Origin: Phycisphaerales bacterium
GTDB lineage: Bacteria > Planctomycetota > Phycisphaerae > Phycisphaerales > UBA1924
Assembly: GCA_017642965.1 (NCBI GenBank)
Contig: JAEPOJ010000003.1
Location: 1-64,000 of the forward strand
Direction: 5' to 3'
Length of the DNA stretch: 64,000 bases
Part shown: positions 51,265 to 60,463 of the stretch, piece by piece
Layout: each line of letters starts with the position of its first letter
Numbering within the stretch: the first letter of the stretch is position 1
Notes under the pieces: generated by a model
The model's database searches: none
What the model saw: only the letters and a program-made list of their open reading frames with translations
What the model was told of the DNA's origin: nothing
Position numbers and translations under genes: made by a program

Positions 51265-52677
51265 TTACTTCGCGTTGATTTTGGCGAGGTGATCGATGAG
51301 ATCGATCTTTGAGATCACGCCTCTGATCTCGCTGCCATCGATGACGATCGCGACGTGATCGGTCTCGAAGATGCCGTAGAGCTCTTCGACGCGTGCCTTG
51401 GTATGGAGCAGGCCCGCGATGGGGTTCATGATTTCGGAGGCCTTGGTGCCCTTGGCGATGCTGTTGGAGTGGAGCCCGCGGAGGACGTCGACCTCGTGGA
51501 TGATGCCAACGGGCTTGCCGTCGCTGTTGATGACCGGGAGCTGCGAGATGCCCTTTGATTTGAGGGCGTCGATGGCATCGCCCACGGTGTCATTCTCAGA
51601 AATGGTGACGACTGTGCGCGCAGGATCGAGGAGGTCCTCGATGAGCCCCAGGCCCTTCTCGGGCTCGAGGAAGCCGTGCATCTTCATCCACTCGTCGGAG
51701 AGGTACTTGGTGACGTAGCGCGTGCCAGAGTCCGGGCAGATCGCGATGACGGTCTTGCCCTCGCCGAGCTGCTTGGCGACCTGACAGGCGATGTGGACCA
51801 TGCCACCGGACGAACCGCCGCAGAACAGGCCCTCCTCGCGGGTGAGGCGGCGTGCCATGGTGAAGCACTCGTAATCGTTGACCTGGTACATCTCGTCGAC
51901 GACGCTCGGGTCGAACGCCTCGCACTTGATGTCCTCGCCGAGTCCCTCGACCTTGTAGACGTATGGGGTGGGGAGCGTGCCGGTCTTGAAGTAGTGATAG
52001 TGAACCGAGCCGAGCGGGTCAACGCCGATGATCTGGGTCTTGGCGCCCATCTTCTTGAAGTACCGCCCGATGCCCGACGCGGTGCCGCCGGTGCCGGTGC
52101 CAACCACGATCGCGTCGACGTTGCCGCCGTCGGTCTGCTCGTAGAGCTCCTTGCCCGTCATGACCTCGTGGGCCTCGATGTTCCACTGGGAGTGGTACTG
52201 GTCCATGTAGAACGAGTTTGGGGTTTCGGAGGCGACGCGCTTGGCGACGTTGACGTAGTGATCGGGCGAGTCGCCGGGGACGTCGGTCGGGGTGATGATG
52301 ACCTGGGCTCCGAACGCTCGGAGACCGTCGATCTTCTCCTGGCTCATCTTGTCGGGCATGGTGAAGACGGCCTTGTAGCCCTTGACCGCCGCGGTCATGG
52401 CGGCGCCCATGCCGGTGTTGCCGGAGGTGTTCTCGACGATGGTGCCGCCGGGCTTGAGGAGGCCCTCTTCCTCGGCCTTGGAGATGATGTAGCTGGCCAT
52501 GCGGTCCTTGATGGACCCGGCGGGGTTCATGTACTCGCACTTGGCGTAGACGGTCGCGGAGCCGGGCTCGACGACCTTGTTGAGCTTGACGAGCGGCGTG
52601 TTGCCGATCGATTCAAGGATGTTGTTTGAGATTGGTGCGGCTTGTGCTTTGGGATCAAGTGTGGCGGTGGTTTGCAT
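51265..52677 (-). CDS. cbs: Cystathionine beta-synthase with CBS domain pair
   Basis: It joins serine and homocysteine into cystathionine using PLP. The 470 residues contain the PLP loop NPAGSIKDRMASYI, TSGNTGMGAAM, and GTGTGGTASGIGRY in the catalytic core (about 15-330). Two CBS domains (about 345-470) follow, the second around EIRGVISKIDLIDHL. No N-terminal haem-binding region is present. The regulatory pair may bind SAM or adenosine nucleotides. The gene is 25 bases ahead of the gamma-lyase/synthase gene on the same strand, so the two form a transsulfuration unit fed by AhcY-derived homocysteine. A short O-acetylserine sulfhydrylase is an alternative, but the domain pair argues against it. 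Confidence 0.9.
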   Translation of the reverse strand: MQTTATLDPKAQAAPISNNILESIGNTPLVKLNKVVEPGSATVYAKCEYMNPAGSIKDRMASYIISKAEEEGLLKPGGTIVENTSGNTGMGAAMTAAVKGYKAVFTMPDKMSQEKIDGLRAFGAQVIITPTDVPGDSPDHYVNVAKRVASETPNSFYMDQYHSQWNIEAHEVMTGKELYEQTDGGNVDAIVVGTGTGGTASGIGRYFKKMGAKTQIIGVDPLGSVHYHYFKTGTLPTPYVYKVEGLGEDIKCEAFDPSVVDEMYQVNDYECFTMARRLTREEGLFCGGSSGGMVHIACQVAKQLGEGKTVIAICPDSGTRYVTKYLSDEWMKMHGFLEPEKGLGLIEDLLDPARTVVTISENDTVGDAIDALKSKGISQLPVINSDGKPVGIIHEVDVLRGLHSNSIAKGTKASEIMNPIAGLLHTKARVEELYGIFETDHVAIVIDGSEIRGVISKIDLIDHLAKINAK

Positions 52678-52739
52678 ACACTCATCATAGGGTCCGGCGG
52701 GTCAAAAACGACTTCCGGGCCGGATGCAAGGGGATTCGT

Positions 52740-53690
52740 ATGGATGAAAACACCCCACGGAAGAAGCTCGTGATCGCAGGCGGCAGTGGCTATCTCGGGA
52801 CTGCCTTTGTGCGGCATCTCATAGAGCATGATCCGGATGGTTGGGAGATCGTCATACTGAGCCGCTCACGGCCCTCAGTTGTCGATTCAGCGGGTCATGT
52901 CAGTCATGCTCCGTGGGATGGACGAACTAACGGGGAGTGGGTTGAGGAACTCCGTGACTGCACGCACGTGCTCAACCTTGCGGGGCGGTCGGTTGACTGC
53001 CGCAAAACCCCGGCGCGGTGCGACGAGATCCTCCGTTCGCGCGTTGAGTCGACTCTCGTTCTTGGTGAGGCGTTCCGGTCGCTCGGGCATTCACCTGATG
53101 TGTGGGTGCAGATGAGCACGGCGCATATTTACGGCGATCCACCGTCGGCGGTCTGCGACGAGTCGTCACCATTCGGGTACGGGCTGGCTCCCACCGTGGG
53201 CAAGGCGTGGGAGGAGGCCTTTGATCGGGCATGCCCCGCAAACACTCGACGGGTCGTGCTTCGCACGAGCTTTGTCCTCGGGCCGCGTGGTGGTGCGTTC
53301 CCGACGCTGCGGCGTGTTGCGAAGCTGGGGCTCGGGGGACGCGTGGGCAGCGGGACGCAGGGGATCAGTTGGATCCATGAGCGGGATATGTGCCGCGTAT
53401 TTGAGGATGCGCTGACGAATCCAAGTCGAGACGGTGTCTATATCGTCACGGCTCCGGAGCCGGCCTCGTATTCGGATTTCATGCGTGGCCTGCGGAAGCG
53501 GCTGGGCCAACCGATCGCGTTACCAGGGCCGGAGCTCGGTCTGCGGCTGATGTGCGCAACGGTGCTGGATACAGACCCGGAGCTGGTTCTCTACGGGCGT
53601 TACTGCGTGCCCAAGCGGCTTCTGGGTGAGGGATTCGAGTTTGAGTACAGCACGCTCGACCAGGTTCTGGATGCGCTCATCGGCGCATGA
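52740..53690 (+). CDS. TIGR01777 family NAD-dependent epimerase
   Basis: This extended SDR of 316 residues starts KKLVIAGGSGYLGTAFVRHL. HVLNLAGRSVDCR, STAHIYGDP, and FVLGPRGGAFPTLRRVAKLG identify the TIGR01777 family (human SDR39U1 relatives). The C-terminal DUF1731-like segment (about 265-316) is present. The catalytic Tyr of the classic Y-x-x-x-K is not obvious: APTVGKAWEEAF occupies that position, keeping the Lys. The reaction is unknown in the family. Ribosome site AAGGGG. The tRNA-Arg gene lies on the opposite strand just past its stop. Confidence 0.83.
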   Translation: MDENTPRKKLVIAGGSGYLGTAFVRHLIEHDPDGWEIVILSRSRPSVVDSAGHVSHAPWDGRTNGEWVEELRDCTHVLNLAGRSVDCRKTPARCDEILRSRVESTLVLGEAFRSLGHSPDVWVQMSTAHIYGDPPSAVCDESSPFGYGLAPTVGKAWEEAFDRACPANTRRVVLRTSFVLGPRGGAFPTLRRVAKLGLGGRVGSGTQGISWIHERDMCRVFEDALTNPSRDGVYIVTAPEPASYSDFMRGLRKRLGQPIALPGPELGLRLMCATVLDTDPELVLYGRYCVPKRLLGEGFEFEYSTLDQVLDALIGA

Positions 53691-53695
53691 AAAAA

Positions 53696-53769
53696 CACCC
53701 CCGGCAGGATTCGAACCTGCGACCGTCGGATTAGAAGTCCGGTGCTCTATCCAGCTGAGCTACGGGGGC
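53696..53769 (-). tRNA. tRNA-Arg (anticodon TCT)
   Basis: The minus strand folds as a complete cloverleaf. Acceptor stem GCCCCCG pairs with CGGGGGT (G-U at the first pair); the D arm contains AGCTCAGCTGGATAGAGC; the anticodon stem-loop has CTTCTAA, so the anticodon is TCT (AGA codons). The T arm is GTTCGAATC. CCA is not encoded; TTTTT follows directly and may act as the end of transcription. The gene stands alone between the convergent-strand epimerase and a protease gene. Confidence 0.97.
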
Positions 53770-53867
53770 GTGGTGCTTGTGCGGGGCAAGTCTAGCAACC
53801 GTGAAGAGCAGATTCGCGGCGAAGCGGGATTGGAAGGCGTGAAGTTGGTTCGGTTTGCGCAGCCAAG

Positions 53868-53898
53868 AAAAACGCCCGCTCCTGGTGGAGCGGGCGTT
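53868..53898 (-). terminator. Terminator of the serine protease gene
   Basis: A perfect 12-base stem AACGCCCGCTCC with GGAGCGGGCGTT (loop TGGT) is preceded on the plus strand by AAAAA. On the minus strand it lies 42 bases after the protease stop. Confidence 0.9.
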
Positions 53899-53939
53899 GA
53901 AGCTAGACGAGCAGATGCGGTGTTCTTGAAATCAGTGTA

Positions 53940-56333
53940 TCAAGGGCAACCCGCATTGAAGGCGTTCAGGAATGCGCTGACATCGAAGAAGTCGAACATC
54001 CCATCGCCGGTGAAGTCGGCTATGGGGTCCTGCCCGTTGTAGGCGTTGAGGAAGGCGGAAACATCGAAGAAGTCGAGGATGCCATCGCCGGTCAGATCGG
54101 CGAGGCAGGTGTCCTGCGAACAGGAGACGCCGAGGATGCGTACATCGTCGATGCCGGCTTCCACGACCGATCCGTCGCCGAGATCGCTCGCGACAAACTT
54201 CACACGAACAGTCGACGTCAGGTCGACGAAGTCGGCGACGTCGAAGCCCGCCTGAATCCAGCCGCCAGACGTCCCAGCACCCGAGGGACCGACGGTTTCG
54301 ACCAGCTCGTAGCTCTGGCCGTCGTCATCGGATACGTACACCTCAAACACGTCCGCGTTGGGTGATGCTCCCGTGTTGTTGGAGTACCACCGCGCGTACG
54401 AGATGGTCGCGGATTCGGTGCCGGTGAGATCGATCTGGTTGCTTACCAGCGACGTTGTGCCGCCGTCGATGTCGTTCTCTCCGAGGGCTCCGCCCGGGCT
54501 CCCCTGGCCGGTGACCCAGGCGATGGTGCCGGTTGGGGTGTTGTCATCTTCTGGCTGAGCGCCGGTGCCGATGGGGTTCACGCGGACCCAGATGCCGGTG
54601 GTGGCATCGTCTCCAGGCGCCCCGGCCGTGAATCCAACCGGGGACTCGAAGTCGTAGAGATCATCGAAGTCGATCTGATCCGCGGCGAGAGCGCTGTACG
54701 TGCTCCCTGCCCCGGACGGTGCGGTCACGGTGGTGCCGGATTGCAGGTCGAACGAGATGAAGTACTCCACGTTCGTTGGGCAATCGGTGGGCACGGGGAA
54801 TACGGCTGTAAAGCTTGTGGCCGTGTTCTGGATCAGCGGGATCTGCTGGAACCCCGATCCGGTGTCGACATGGAATGTTCCGCTGCCGGGCACGACGGGG
54901 TCGACGGGCGAAGGCACGATCTCGACGCTGAGGGTGTCGCCACCGTCTGACGAAAGCAGGTCGGGCAGGCCGTTCGGCAAGAGGATCTCGAGGCCTGTGA
55001 CGAAGTCACCGCCTGCGGATTCGATCGCATCGCGGTAGATCGCGGTGCCTGTCCACCAGGAGATATCGCCATAGACGCTCGTGCTCGTCGTGCCGCCCGA
55101 GAGGACGCCCGCGATGACCCACTCGCCGCCGAACTGGACGAGCACCGGCCCCCCGCTGTCTCCGGGCGCGGTCGTTGCTTCGAACTCGAGCGGTGTCGAG
55201 CTGCTGCTCGGGATGGTGTTTGCCCCGCTGCTGCCGTTGTCGAAGTCGGTTGAGATGATGTTGCTGCCGCCCGAGCTCGCGGGGCTGCCATAGCGATCGA
55301 TGATGTTTTCACCGCCCCAGCGGCGTCCATCGGCGGAGAATCCGTGTCCCGAGCTTCCCAGGCCGTTGTATCCGTAGCCGAGGGTCGCAGCGATCATGCC
55401 TTCGAGATCGTTCGTCTCATCGATCAGGCGCATGGGTTCGGCGATGTTGGCCGGGACCGAGGAGGTGAGGATATGAATGGAAACGTCGCCGCCGTCCAGC
55501 AGTGAGCCGTTGCCGTCGGGGAGAATCGACGACTGGACAGTTGCGGTGAAATCGGGGCTTGAGGAGTTGTCGCCGAACCTGATGAGGCTGCCGGCGCCGA
55601 TACCGCAGTGGCGCGCGCTGAGGACGACGTTTGGTGCGATGAGTGTGCCCGTGCATCCGACCGACACGCTGATCACGGCATCGAACGGGGCGGCGTAGTC
55701 TCTCGAGCCCTGCGCACCGATGGTGTTGTTGATCACGATACGGGGGTACACGCCGTCGTCAGTCTCGGGTGAACCCGGGGCGTAGGTCTTGGTATCGATC
55801 TGACGCATGGAGAGCACATCGCTGGTCACCGCGTCGATCACCATTTCGAAGTGGGTGGGGCTGGCGGGCAGGTCCTGATCGAGCAGCTCTGTGGTCACTT
55901 CCCACGCCAGCACTGCCTCATCGCCGATACGGAACCAGACCTGCTTGGCGACGGATTCGATCGCCTCGGGCAGCATGGCCTCGGCCAGGACGACCGCTCC
56001 GCCTTGCGTGATATTGATGGGCTCGTTGCGGAGCGTCAGTTTCTCTGTCGAGTCGTCGAAGACCCGCGACACGGTCCCGTCGGCATTCTCGATCACGTAG
56101 ACGCGTGCGCCGTGGAGCGGGAGGTCGCCAATGAACTTCTGAAATACGAGCGCGTCCGCCGGAGCGTCTCTGCCCGGCTCCATCAACTCAAGGCGAGAGC
56201 TGCCCTGCTGCAGGTAGGTGGTGGATGCGCTGGTTGCCAGATGGGCCCGGACGCTCGCTTCGTCCGCGAAGGACAAGCCGCTCATCCAGATCCCGAAAGC
56301 CAGTGCAACCCCGGTCGTTTTCAACGTATTCAT
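53940..56333 (-). CDS. Secreted trypsin-like serine protease with GC-type dockerin
   Basis: This 797-residue exported protease has a signal peptide (1-23), a propeptide-like region (about 25-185) with FTP/PepSY-like strands, an S1 catalytic domain (about 195-440) with the triad in VVLSARHCG (His 242), DGGDVSIHI (Asp 283) and APGDSGGPV (Ser 393), then beta-sandwich modules (about 470-735). The end is a GC-type dockerin: ADLTGDGILDFFDVSAFLNA, then DFTGDGMFDFFDVSAFLNAF, then NAGC. The strong repeat identity suggests a Ca-binding, surface-retained protein. CFS-like Cys residues flank the dockerin (SCSQDTC). It is monocistronic with its own terminator. Confidence 0.9.
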   Translation of the reverse strand: MNTLKTTGVALAFGIWMSGLSFADEASVRAHLATSASTTYLQQGSSRLELMEPGRDAPADALVFQKFIGDLPLHGARVYVIENADGTVSRVFDDSTEKLTLRNEPINITQGGAVVLAEAMLPEAIESVAKQVWFRIGDEAVLAWEVTTELLDQDLPASPTHFEMVIDAVTSDVLSMRQIDTKTYAPGSPETDDGVYPRIVINNTIGAQGSRDYAAPFDAVISVSVGCTGTLIAPNVVLSARHCGIGAGSLIRFGDNSSSPDFTATVQSSILPDGNGSLLDGGDVSIHILTSSVPANIAEPMRLIDETNDLEGMIAATLGYGYNGLGSSGHGFSADGRRWGGENIIDRYGSPASSGGSNIISTDFDNGSSGANTIPSSSSTPLEFEATTAPGDSGGPVLVQFGGEWVIAGVLSGGTTSTSVYGDISWWTGTAIYRDAIESAGGDFVTGLEILLPNGLPDLLSSDGGDTLSVEIVPSPVDPVVPGSGTFHVDTGSGFQQIPLIQNTATSFTAVFPVPTDCPTNVEYFISFDLQSGTTVTAPSGAGSTYSALAADQIDFDDLYDFESPVGFTAGAPGDDATTGIWVRVNPIGTGAQPEDDNTPTGTIAWVTGQGSPGGALGENDIDGGTTSLVSNQIDLTGTESATISYARWYSNNTGASPNADVFEVYVSDDDGQSYELVETVGPSGAGTSGGWIQAGFDVADFVDLTSTVRVKFVASDLGDGSVVEAGIDDVRILGVSCSQDTCLADLTGDGILDFFDVSAFLNAYNGQDPIADFTGDGMFDFFDVSAFLNAFNAGCP

Positions 56334-56640
56334 CGATCAAGTTCTCCAGATGCTTCTCGCGATCAGCGGTGACTGCTGATCAGCAGACGGGGACGAGAAC
56401 CGTCCTCGTAAATCGAGGGCCTACACATGCCCTCGGCAAATGTACCACAAAACGGGGCAATCCGGTGTCTAAAAGCTCCTCAGGTCAGCCCAAGGCACCA
56501 AAATTGTTATCGGACACATTGGCCCGCTGGATGCACAGCCCGAATCCACCGTTCCTGTCGTCCTGATTGCCGCACCTCGGGGGCAGCTTGCCCGCGTCGC
56601 AATTGGCTTTGGAACAAGAACTCAGCCGATCAGGGACATC
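56334..56640. other. Intergenic region between divergent secreted-enzyme genes
   Basis: About 307 bases hold no convincing gene. A 7-base hairpin (CGAGGGC with GCCCTCG, 56414-56435) sits near the minus-strand gene's start and could be a regulatory or 5' leader structure. The strand-specific promoters of the serine protease and EEP-family genes must lie here but no clear consensus was found. Confidence 0.5.
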
Positions 56641-57792
56641 ATGACCCTTGCACGCTTCATCGTATTTGTTCTGCTCCTTCTCCCGATTTTCGAAGCGATC
56701 GGGGGTGAAACCCAGCCCGTCGCGCTGCGGGTAGCCACTTTCAACATCGAGGACGTCAGAGCCGAGCACCTCGAAACGGATGACAACCCGCGGCTGCGAG
56801 CCATCGCGGCGATCATCCAGCGGATCCGTCCCAACATCCTGCTCCTGAATGAGATCGAGACCTCCCACGCGGATGGGCCGAGCAATGCGGAGAAGTTCGC
56901 GTACAACTACCTTGCGGTCTCGCAAGGCGATGGGCTGCGCCCGCTGTACTACGAAACATACACCCCCGCGACGAATACCGGCGTCCACTCCGGGTTCGAC
57001 CTCGACAACTCAGGGAGTGTTGACGCGAGCGTGCCTGAGCGGTCCGAGCGGCAGGAGGCGCCCCATCGGGCGTACGGGAACGACTGCTACGGGTTCGGCA
57101 CGTTCCCGGGGCAGTACGGCATGGCCCTGCTCGTTGATCGTCGCCTGGAGATCGATGTAGAGGGCGTGCGGACGTTTCGGGAGTTTCTTTGGAAGGATCT
57201 CCCGAGTGCAAATCGGCCGGTGAAACCGGATGGGAGCGATTGGTTTGATGAGGAGGAGTGGGACGCCGTGCGGCTTTCGTCCAAGACCTTCGCCGACGTG
57301 CCGGTCCTGTTACCCAATGGCACCACGCTGCACGCGCTGATTTCTCACCCCACGCCCCCGGCGTTTGACGGAGGTGAGAAACGCAACGTGCTTCGGAACC
57401 ACGACGAGATCGCGCTCATCCGAGCGTACATCGACGATGACCCCGCCTTGTATGATGACTCGGGGCGCGAGGGCGGGCTGGATGACGGAGCTTCATTTGT
57501 GATCCTGGGCGACCTGAATGCGGATCCGACCGACGGGAACGGGAAAGAGATGACCCTTTTCACCCAGCTATTCTCGAGCCCGAAACTGGCGAAGGACACG
57601 CACCCATCCTCAGAGATCCGGTTGGACGACCTGGATCGGACAGACACGGCGCGGTTTGGCCTCCGTGTTGACTATGTGCTTCCCTCCGCATCGATCACGA
57701 TTACGGCGTCCGGCGTGTGGCGCGACGCGGGCGATTCCGAGCGGTTCCCATCGGATCATTTCCCGGTGTGGGCGGACGTGATCGTGCCCTGA
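56641..57792 (+). CDS. Secreted endonuclease/exonuclease/phosphatase family protein
   Basis: The signal peptide MTLARFIVFVLLLLPIFEAI is followed by an EEP-fold domain of about 360 residues. RVATFNIEDVRAE (Asn), ILLLNEIETSH (Glu), VILGDLNADPTDGN (Asp-Asn) and PSDHFPVWADV (final Asp-His) are the metal and catalytic motifs of the exonuclease III/DNase I-like superfamily. Extracellular members degrade nucleic acids or phosphoesters for nutrients. Its Asp-rich insert LDNSGSVDASVPE resembles a short Ca-binding loop. It is the first gene of a plus-strand group, 16 bases from cyoE, so it may be co-transcribed with the oxidase-assembly cluster. Confidence 0.85.
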   Translation: MTLARFIVFVLLLLPIFEAIGGETQPVALRVATFNIEDVRAEHLETDDNPRLRAIAAIIQRIRPNILLLNEIETSHADGPSNAEKFAYNYLAVSQGDGLRPLYYETYTPATNTGVHSGFDLDNSGSVDASVPERSERQEAPHRAYGNDCYGFGTFPGQYGMALLVDRRLEIDVEGVRTFREFLWKDLPSANRPVKPDGSDWFDEEEWDAVRLSSKTFADVPVLLPNGTTLHALISHPTPPAFDGGEKRNVLRNHDEIALIRAYIDDDPALYDDSGREGGLDDGASFVILGDLNADPTDGNGKEMTLFTQLFSSPKLAKDTHPSSEIRLDDLDRTDTARFGLRVDYVLPSASITITASGVWRDAGDSERFPSDHFPVWADVIVP

Positions 57793-57808
57793 GTGTCTAT
57801 TATTTGGC

Positions 57809-58792
57809 GTGAGCAGCACCTCGGGCAGCGAACCCATCCATGCCAGCACTTCGGAAGAACACACGGCCCAGTCCGGGTCCGTGTTCGCTGCGTGCAAGGA
57901 GCTCACCAAGCCCGGCATCACCAAGCTCGTGACGATTACGGCGTTGGTTGGTCTCGGCCTTGGTGGGCTGCATTATGGCGTGGGGACGTACGTGGATTGG
58001 ATCCGCCTGATCGTGGGCGTAGGTCTCGGGACGGCGATCGCTTCGGGCGGCGCGAACGCGCTCAACATGTGGTACGAGTCTGATCGCGACGCGATGATGA
58101 AGCGGACCCGGGTTCGTCCGATCCCATCGAAGCGACTCTCGCCGCGGTTTGTCCTGCTATTCGGGCTGGCGATGACCATCTCGGGCTGCGGTATTCTCGC
58201 CTACACCTGCGGCCTGCTCCCCGCGCTGGTCGCGCTGGTCACTGCGGCTTCGTACGTCCTCATCTATACGCCACTGAAACCGATCACCATCACGAACACA
58301 CTGATCGGCGCCGTGCCCGGCGCGCTCCCGACGATGATCGGCACAACGGCGGTCGCGCCGCAGGCCGGGTTCGCCCCGCTCGTCGAGCCGATCGGCCTGA
58401 TGCTGTTCTGCATCATGTTCCTCTGGCAGCTGCCCCACTTCTTTGCCATCGCCTGGATGTGCCGGGTTGATTACGAGGCGGGCGGGTTCCGCATGCTCCC
58501 GATCGTTGACCCTGTCGGGAACCACACGGCCGCGACGATGGTGGTCACATCCGCGTTGCTGATCCCTGCGGGTCTCGCTCCGCTGTGGATTACGCCTGAG
58601 CTCACATCGATCTGGGTGACCGGTCTCGCATCGATACTCCTGGGTGGCATGCTCGTGGTGCTCAGTTTCCGGTTCGCAGTGAAGCGAACAGATCGGGCCG
58701 CACGCATTGCCTTCTTCGGCTCGATCATTCACCTGCCTGTGTACCTGATCGTTCTCGTAGCGGAAGCAGGCGTGCGGGGGTTCCTGCTGTGA
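57809..58792 (+). CDS. cyoE: Protoheme IX farnesyltransferase
   Basis: It adds the farnesyl chain to haem B, giving haem O for cytochrome oxidase. The 327-residue membrane protein has the UbiA-family aspartate-rich motif ALNMWYESDRDAMMKRTRVR and the second one in DYEAGGFRMLPIVDP, with about eight helices. KPGITKLVTITALVG is the conserved beginning. A GTG start is used. Its stop overlaps the ABC ATPase start by four bases (GTGA). Neighbouring SCO1-type and ABC genes make this an oxidase-assembly cluster, though no COX subunit is seen here. Confidence 0.93.
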   Translation: MSSTSGSEPIHASTSEEHTAQSGSVFAACKELTKPGITKLVTITALVGLGLGGLHYGVGTYVDWIRLIVGVGLGTAIASGGANALNMWYESDRDAMMKRTRVRPIPSKRLSPRFVLLFGLAMTISGCGILAYTCGLLPALVALVTAASYVLIYTPLKPITITNTLIGAVPGALPTMIGTTAVAPQAGFAPLVEPIGLMLFCIMFLWQLPHFFAIAWMCRVDYEAGGFRMLPIVDPVGNHTAATMVVTSALLIPAGLAPLWITPELTSIWVTGLASILLGGMLVVLSFRFAVKRTDRAARIAFFGSIIHLPVYLIVLVAEAGVRGFLL

Positions 58793-59682
58793 GCGCGATC
58801 GAGCTGCATGATCTGCGGGTCGTGTATCGCCGGAAGGGTGAACACGACCGCGTGGCGCTCGATGGTGTATCGCTCGAATCGGACAACGAGATGCTCGCCC
58901 TGCTCGGGCCCAACGGTGCCGGCAAGTCCACGCTCATGGGCGTGATCGCGCAGACGATCCGGCCCGACTCCGGTGAACGGCGGACGCCCACCTCGCGAAA
59001 GGGGCTCTCGGTGGTCTTTCAGACCCCGTCGCTCGACCTGCTGCTGACCGTGCGGGAAAACCTGCGCCTCTCTGGTGCGCTGCACGGCATCGCGAAGGCG
59101 GAGGCCGACGAACGGATTCGGGATATCGCGACGGAGCTGAGCATCACCGATCGCCTCGACGAGCAGGTGCGGCACCTGTCGGGAGGGCTCGCACGCCGTG
59201 CTGACCTCGCTCGGGCACTCGTTCCTCGCCCGACCGTGCTGCTGCTCGACGAGCCGACGACGGGTCTCGATATCGATGCGAGAAGATCGTTCTGGGATTC
59301 CATGGAGCGGATCAGGAAGCGTCATGGCATGTGCGTGCTGCTCGCGACGCACCTCATCGAAGAGGCGGAGCGGTCCGACCGTGTCGCGATGCTCAGCGAC
59401 GGCCGTTTGGTGGAGCTTGATACGCCGTCGAGATTCAGGGCATCGCTCGGATCTCGCGTGCTGCGTGTCGCTGCAGCCGATGGTGAATCCATTCATGCAG
59501 TTGATCGCTGGCTGAAGTCAATGAATCGCGAGGTGTTCCGCATCGACAGCGGGCTCATCGTTCCGGATGCTGAGGACGTCGATCTTCAGTCGTGCCCGAT
59601 CGATCAGGTTTCGCTCACGCTTGCTCCACCGACTCTCGAGGATGCCTACGCGATCCGCACAACCACGGGAGCGATTTCATGA
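58789..59682 (+). CDS. ABC transporter ATP-binding protein
   Basis: This 297-residue ABC-2-type ATPase has Walker A GPNGAGKSTLMG, Q-loop VVFQTPSLD, signature LSGGLARRADLARAL, Walker B TVLLLDEPTTGLD and His-switch LLATHLIEEAE. A GTG start overlaps the cyoE stop (GTGA). The C-terminal part after about 215 matches the extension of drug-export or NosF-like ATPases. It pairs with the permease encoded next, overlapping by four bases. The position between cyoE and SCO1 suggests a role in copper or haem delivery, similar to NosFY, but that is inference. Confidence 0.92.
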   Translation: MSAIELHDLRVVYRRKGEHDRVALDGVSLESDNEMLALLGPNGAGKSTLMGVIAQTIRPDSGERRTPTSRKGLSVVFQTPSLDLLLTVRENLRLSGALHGIAKAEADERIRDIATELSITDRLDEQVRHLSGGLARRADLARALVPRPTVLLLDEPTTGLDIDARRSFWDSMERIRKRHGMCVLLATHLIEEAERSDRVAMLSDGRLVELDTPSRFRASLGSRVLRVAAADGESIHAVDRWLKSMNREVFRIDSGLIVPDAEDVDLQSCPIDQVSLTLAPPTLEDAYAIRTTTGAIS

Positions 59683-60443
59683 ACGGTTCGGGAGCGATGA
59701 GCGCACTGGCTGTTCGGGAACTCGTCCGTCAGGTGCGGCAGCCCTCGCGTATCGTCGCGAGTGTGGCGACCCCGCTGATGCTCTGGTTGTTTCTTGTGGG
59801 CGGGTTTTCTGATGCCATCGGCGATGTCGCCAACGGCGGGGCGAGCCTGACGGCGTACACGATCCCGGGCATGGCTTCGCTGACGGTCATGTTCGCGTCG
59901 ATCTTTGCCGCTATCTCGCTGATTCAGGATCGTCAGGACGGGATGCTGCGTGTGGCGCTGGTCTCCCCGGCACCGAGGTGGTCGATCGCGCTGAGCAAAA
60001 TCGGGGCCGGGAGCCTGATCGCGCTGATTCAGGCGCTGATTATTCTTTTCGCGCTCCCGTTCCTGGGTGTACAAATCACGCCCCTGGGACTGGTCGGATC
60101 GGTGCTGGCCCTGCTCTGCATCTCGACAGCACTGATCGGACTCGGGCTCGCAATGGCCTGGATCGTGGACTCAACGCAGGGGTTCCACGGCGTGATGAAC
60201 GCCCTGCTGATGCCCATGTGGCTGTTGTCGGGGGCGGTTTTCCCTGTGGAGGAAGCCGCGGGATGGATGCGGTTCATCGCTCTAGCGAACCCGCTGACCT
60301 GGGCCCACGCCGCGATGCGGTGGTCGCTGGGCATGAGTGACGCGTTCAACCCCGTGCTCGCGTGGGGGATCTGCGTTGCATTCGCGTTGTTTGGCGCGGG
60401 GCTGGGGGTCTGGTCGATCGCCCGCTCACGGCATACACGTTGA
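59679..60443 (+). CDS. ABC-2 type transporter permease
   Basis: This 254-residue membrane protein has about six helices. It begins ALAVRELVRQVRQPSRIVASV, has ASLTVMFASIFAAISLIQDR, ALLMPMWLLSGAVFPVEEA (the ABC-2 signature) and a final WARSRH-like tail. The start overlaps the ATPase stop (ATGA), so the two make one transporter. Its substrate is unknown; an oxidase-assembly or antibiotic-type efflux role is possible. SCO1 follows 20 bases later. Confidence 0.88.
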   Translation: MNGSGAMSALAVRELVRQVRQPSRIVASVATPLMLWLFLVGGFSDAIGDVANGGASLTAYTIPGMASLTVMFASIFAAISLIQDRQDGMLRVALVSPAPRWSIALSKIGAGSLIALIQALIILFALPFLGVQITPLGLVGSVLALLCISTALIGLGLAMAWIVDSTQGFHGVMNALLMPMWLLSGAVFPVEEAAGWMRFIALANPLTWAHAAMRWSLGMSDAFNPVLAWGICVAFALFGAGLGVWSIARSRHTR

Positions 60444-60463
60444 AGCGTGCGTACGATTCGGGC

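Noticed and set aside
53696-53769. tRNA-Arg as an integration site for a mobile element
   Set aside because: tRNA genes are common attachment sites, but no integrase gene, cargo genes or repeated tRNA 3' end was found on either side.
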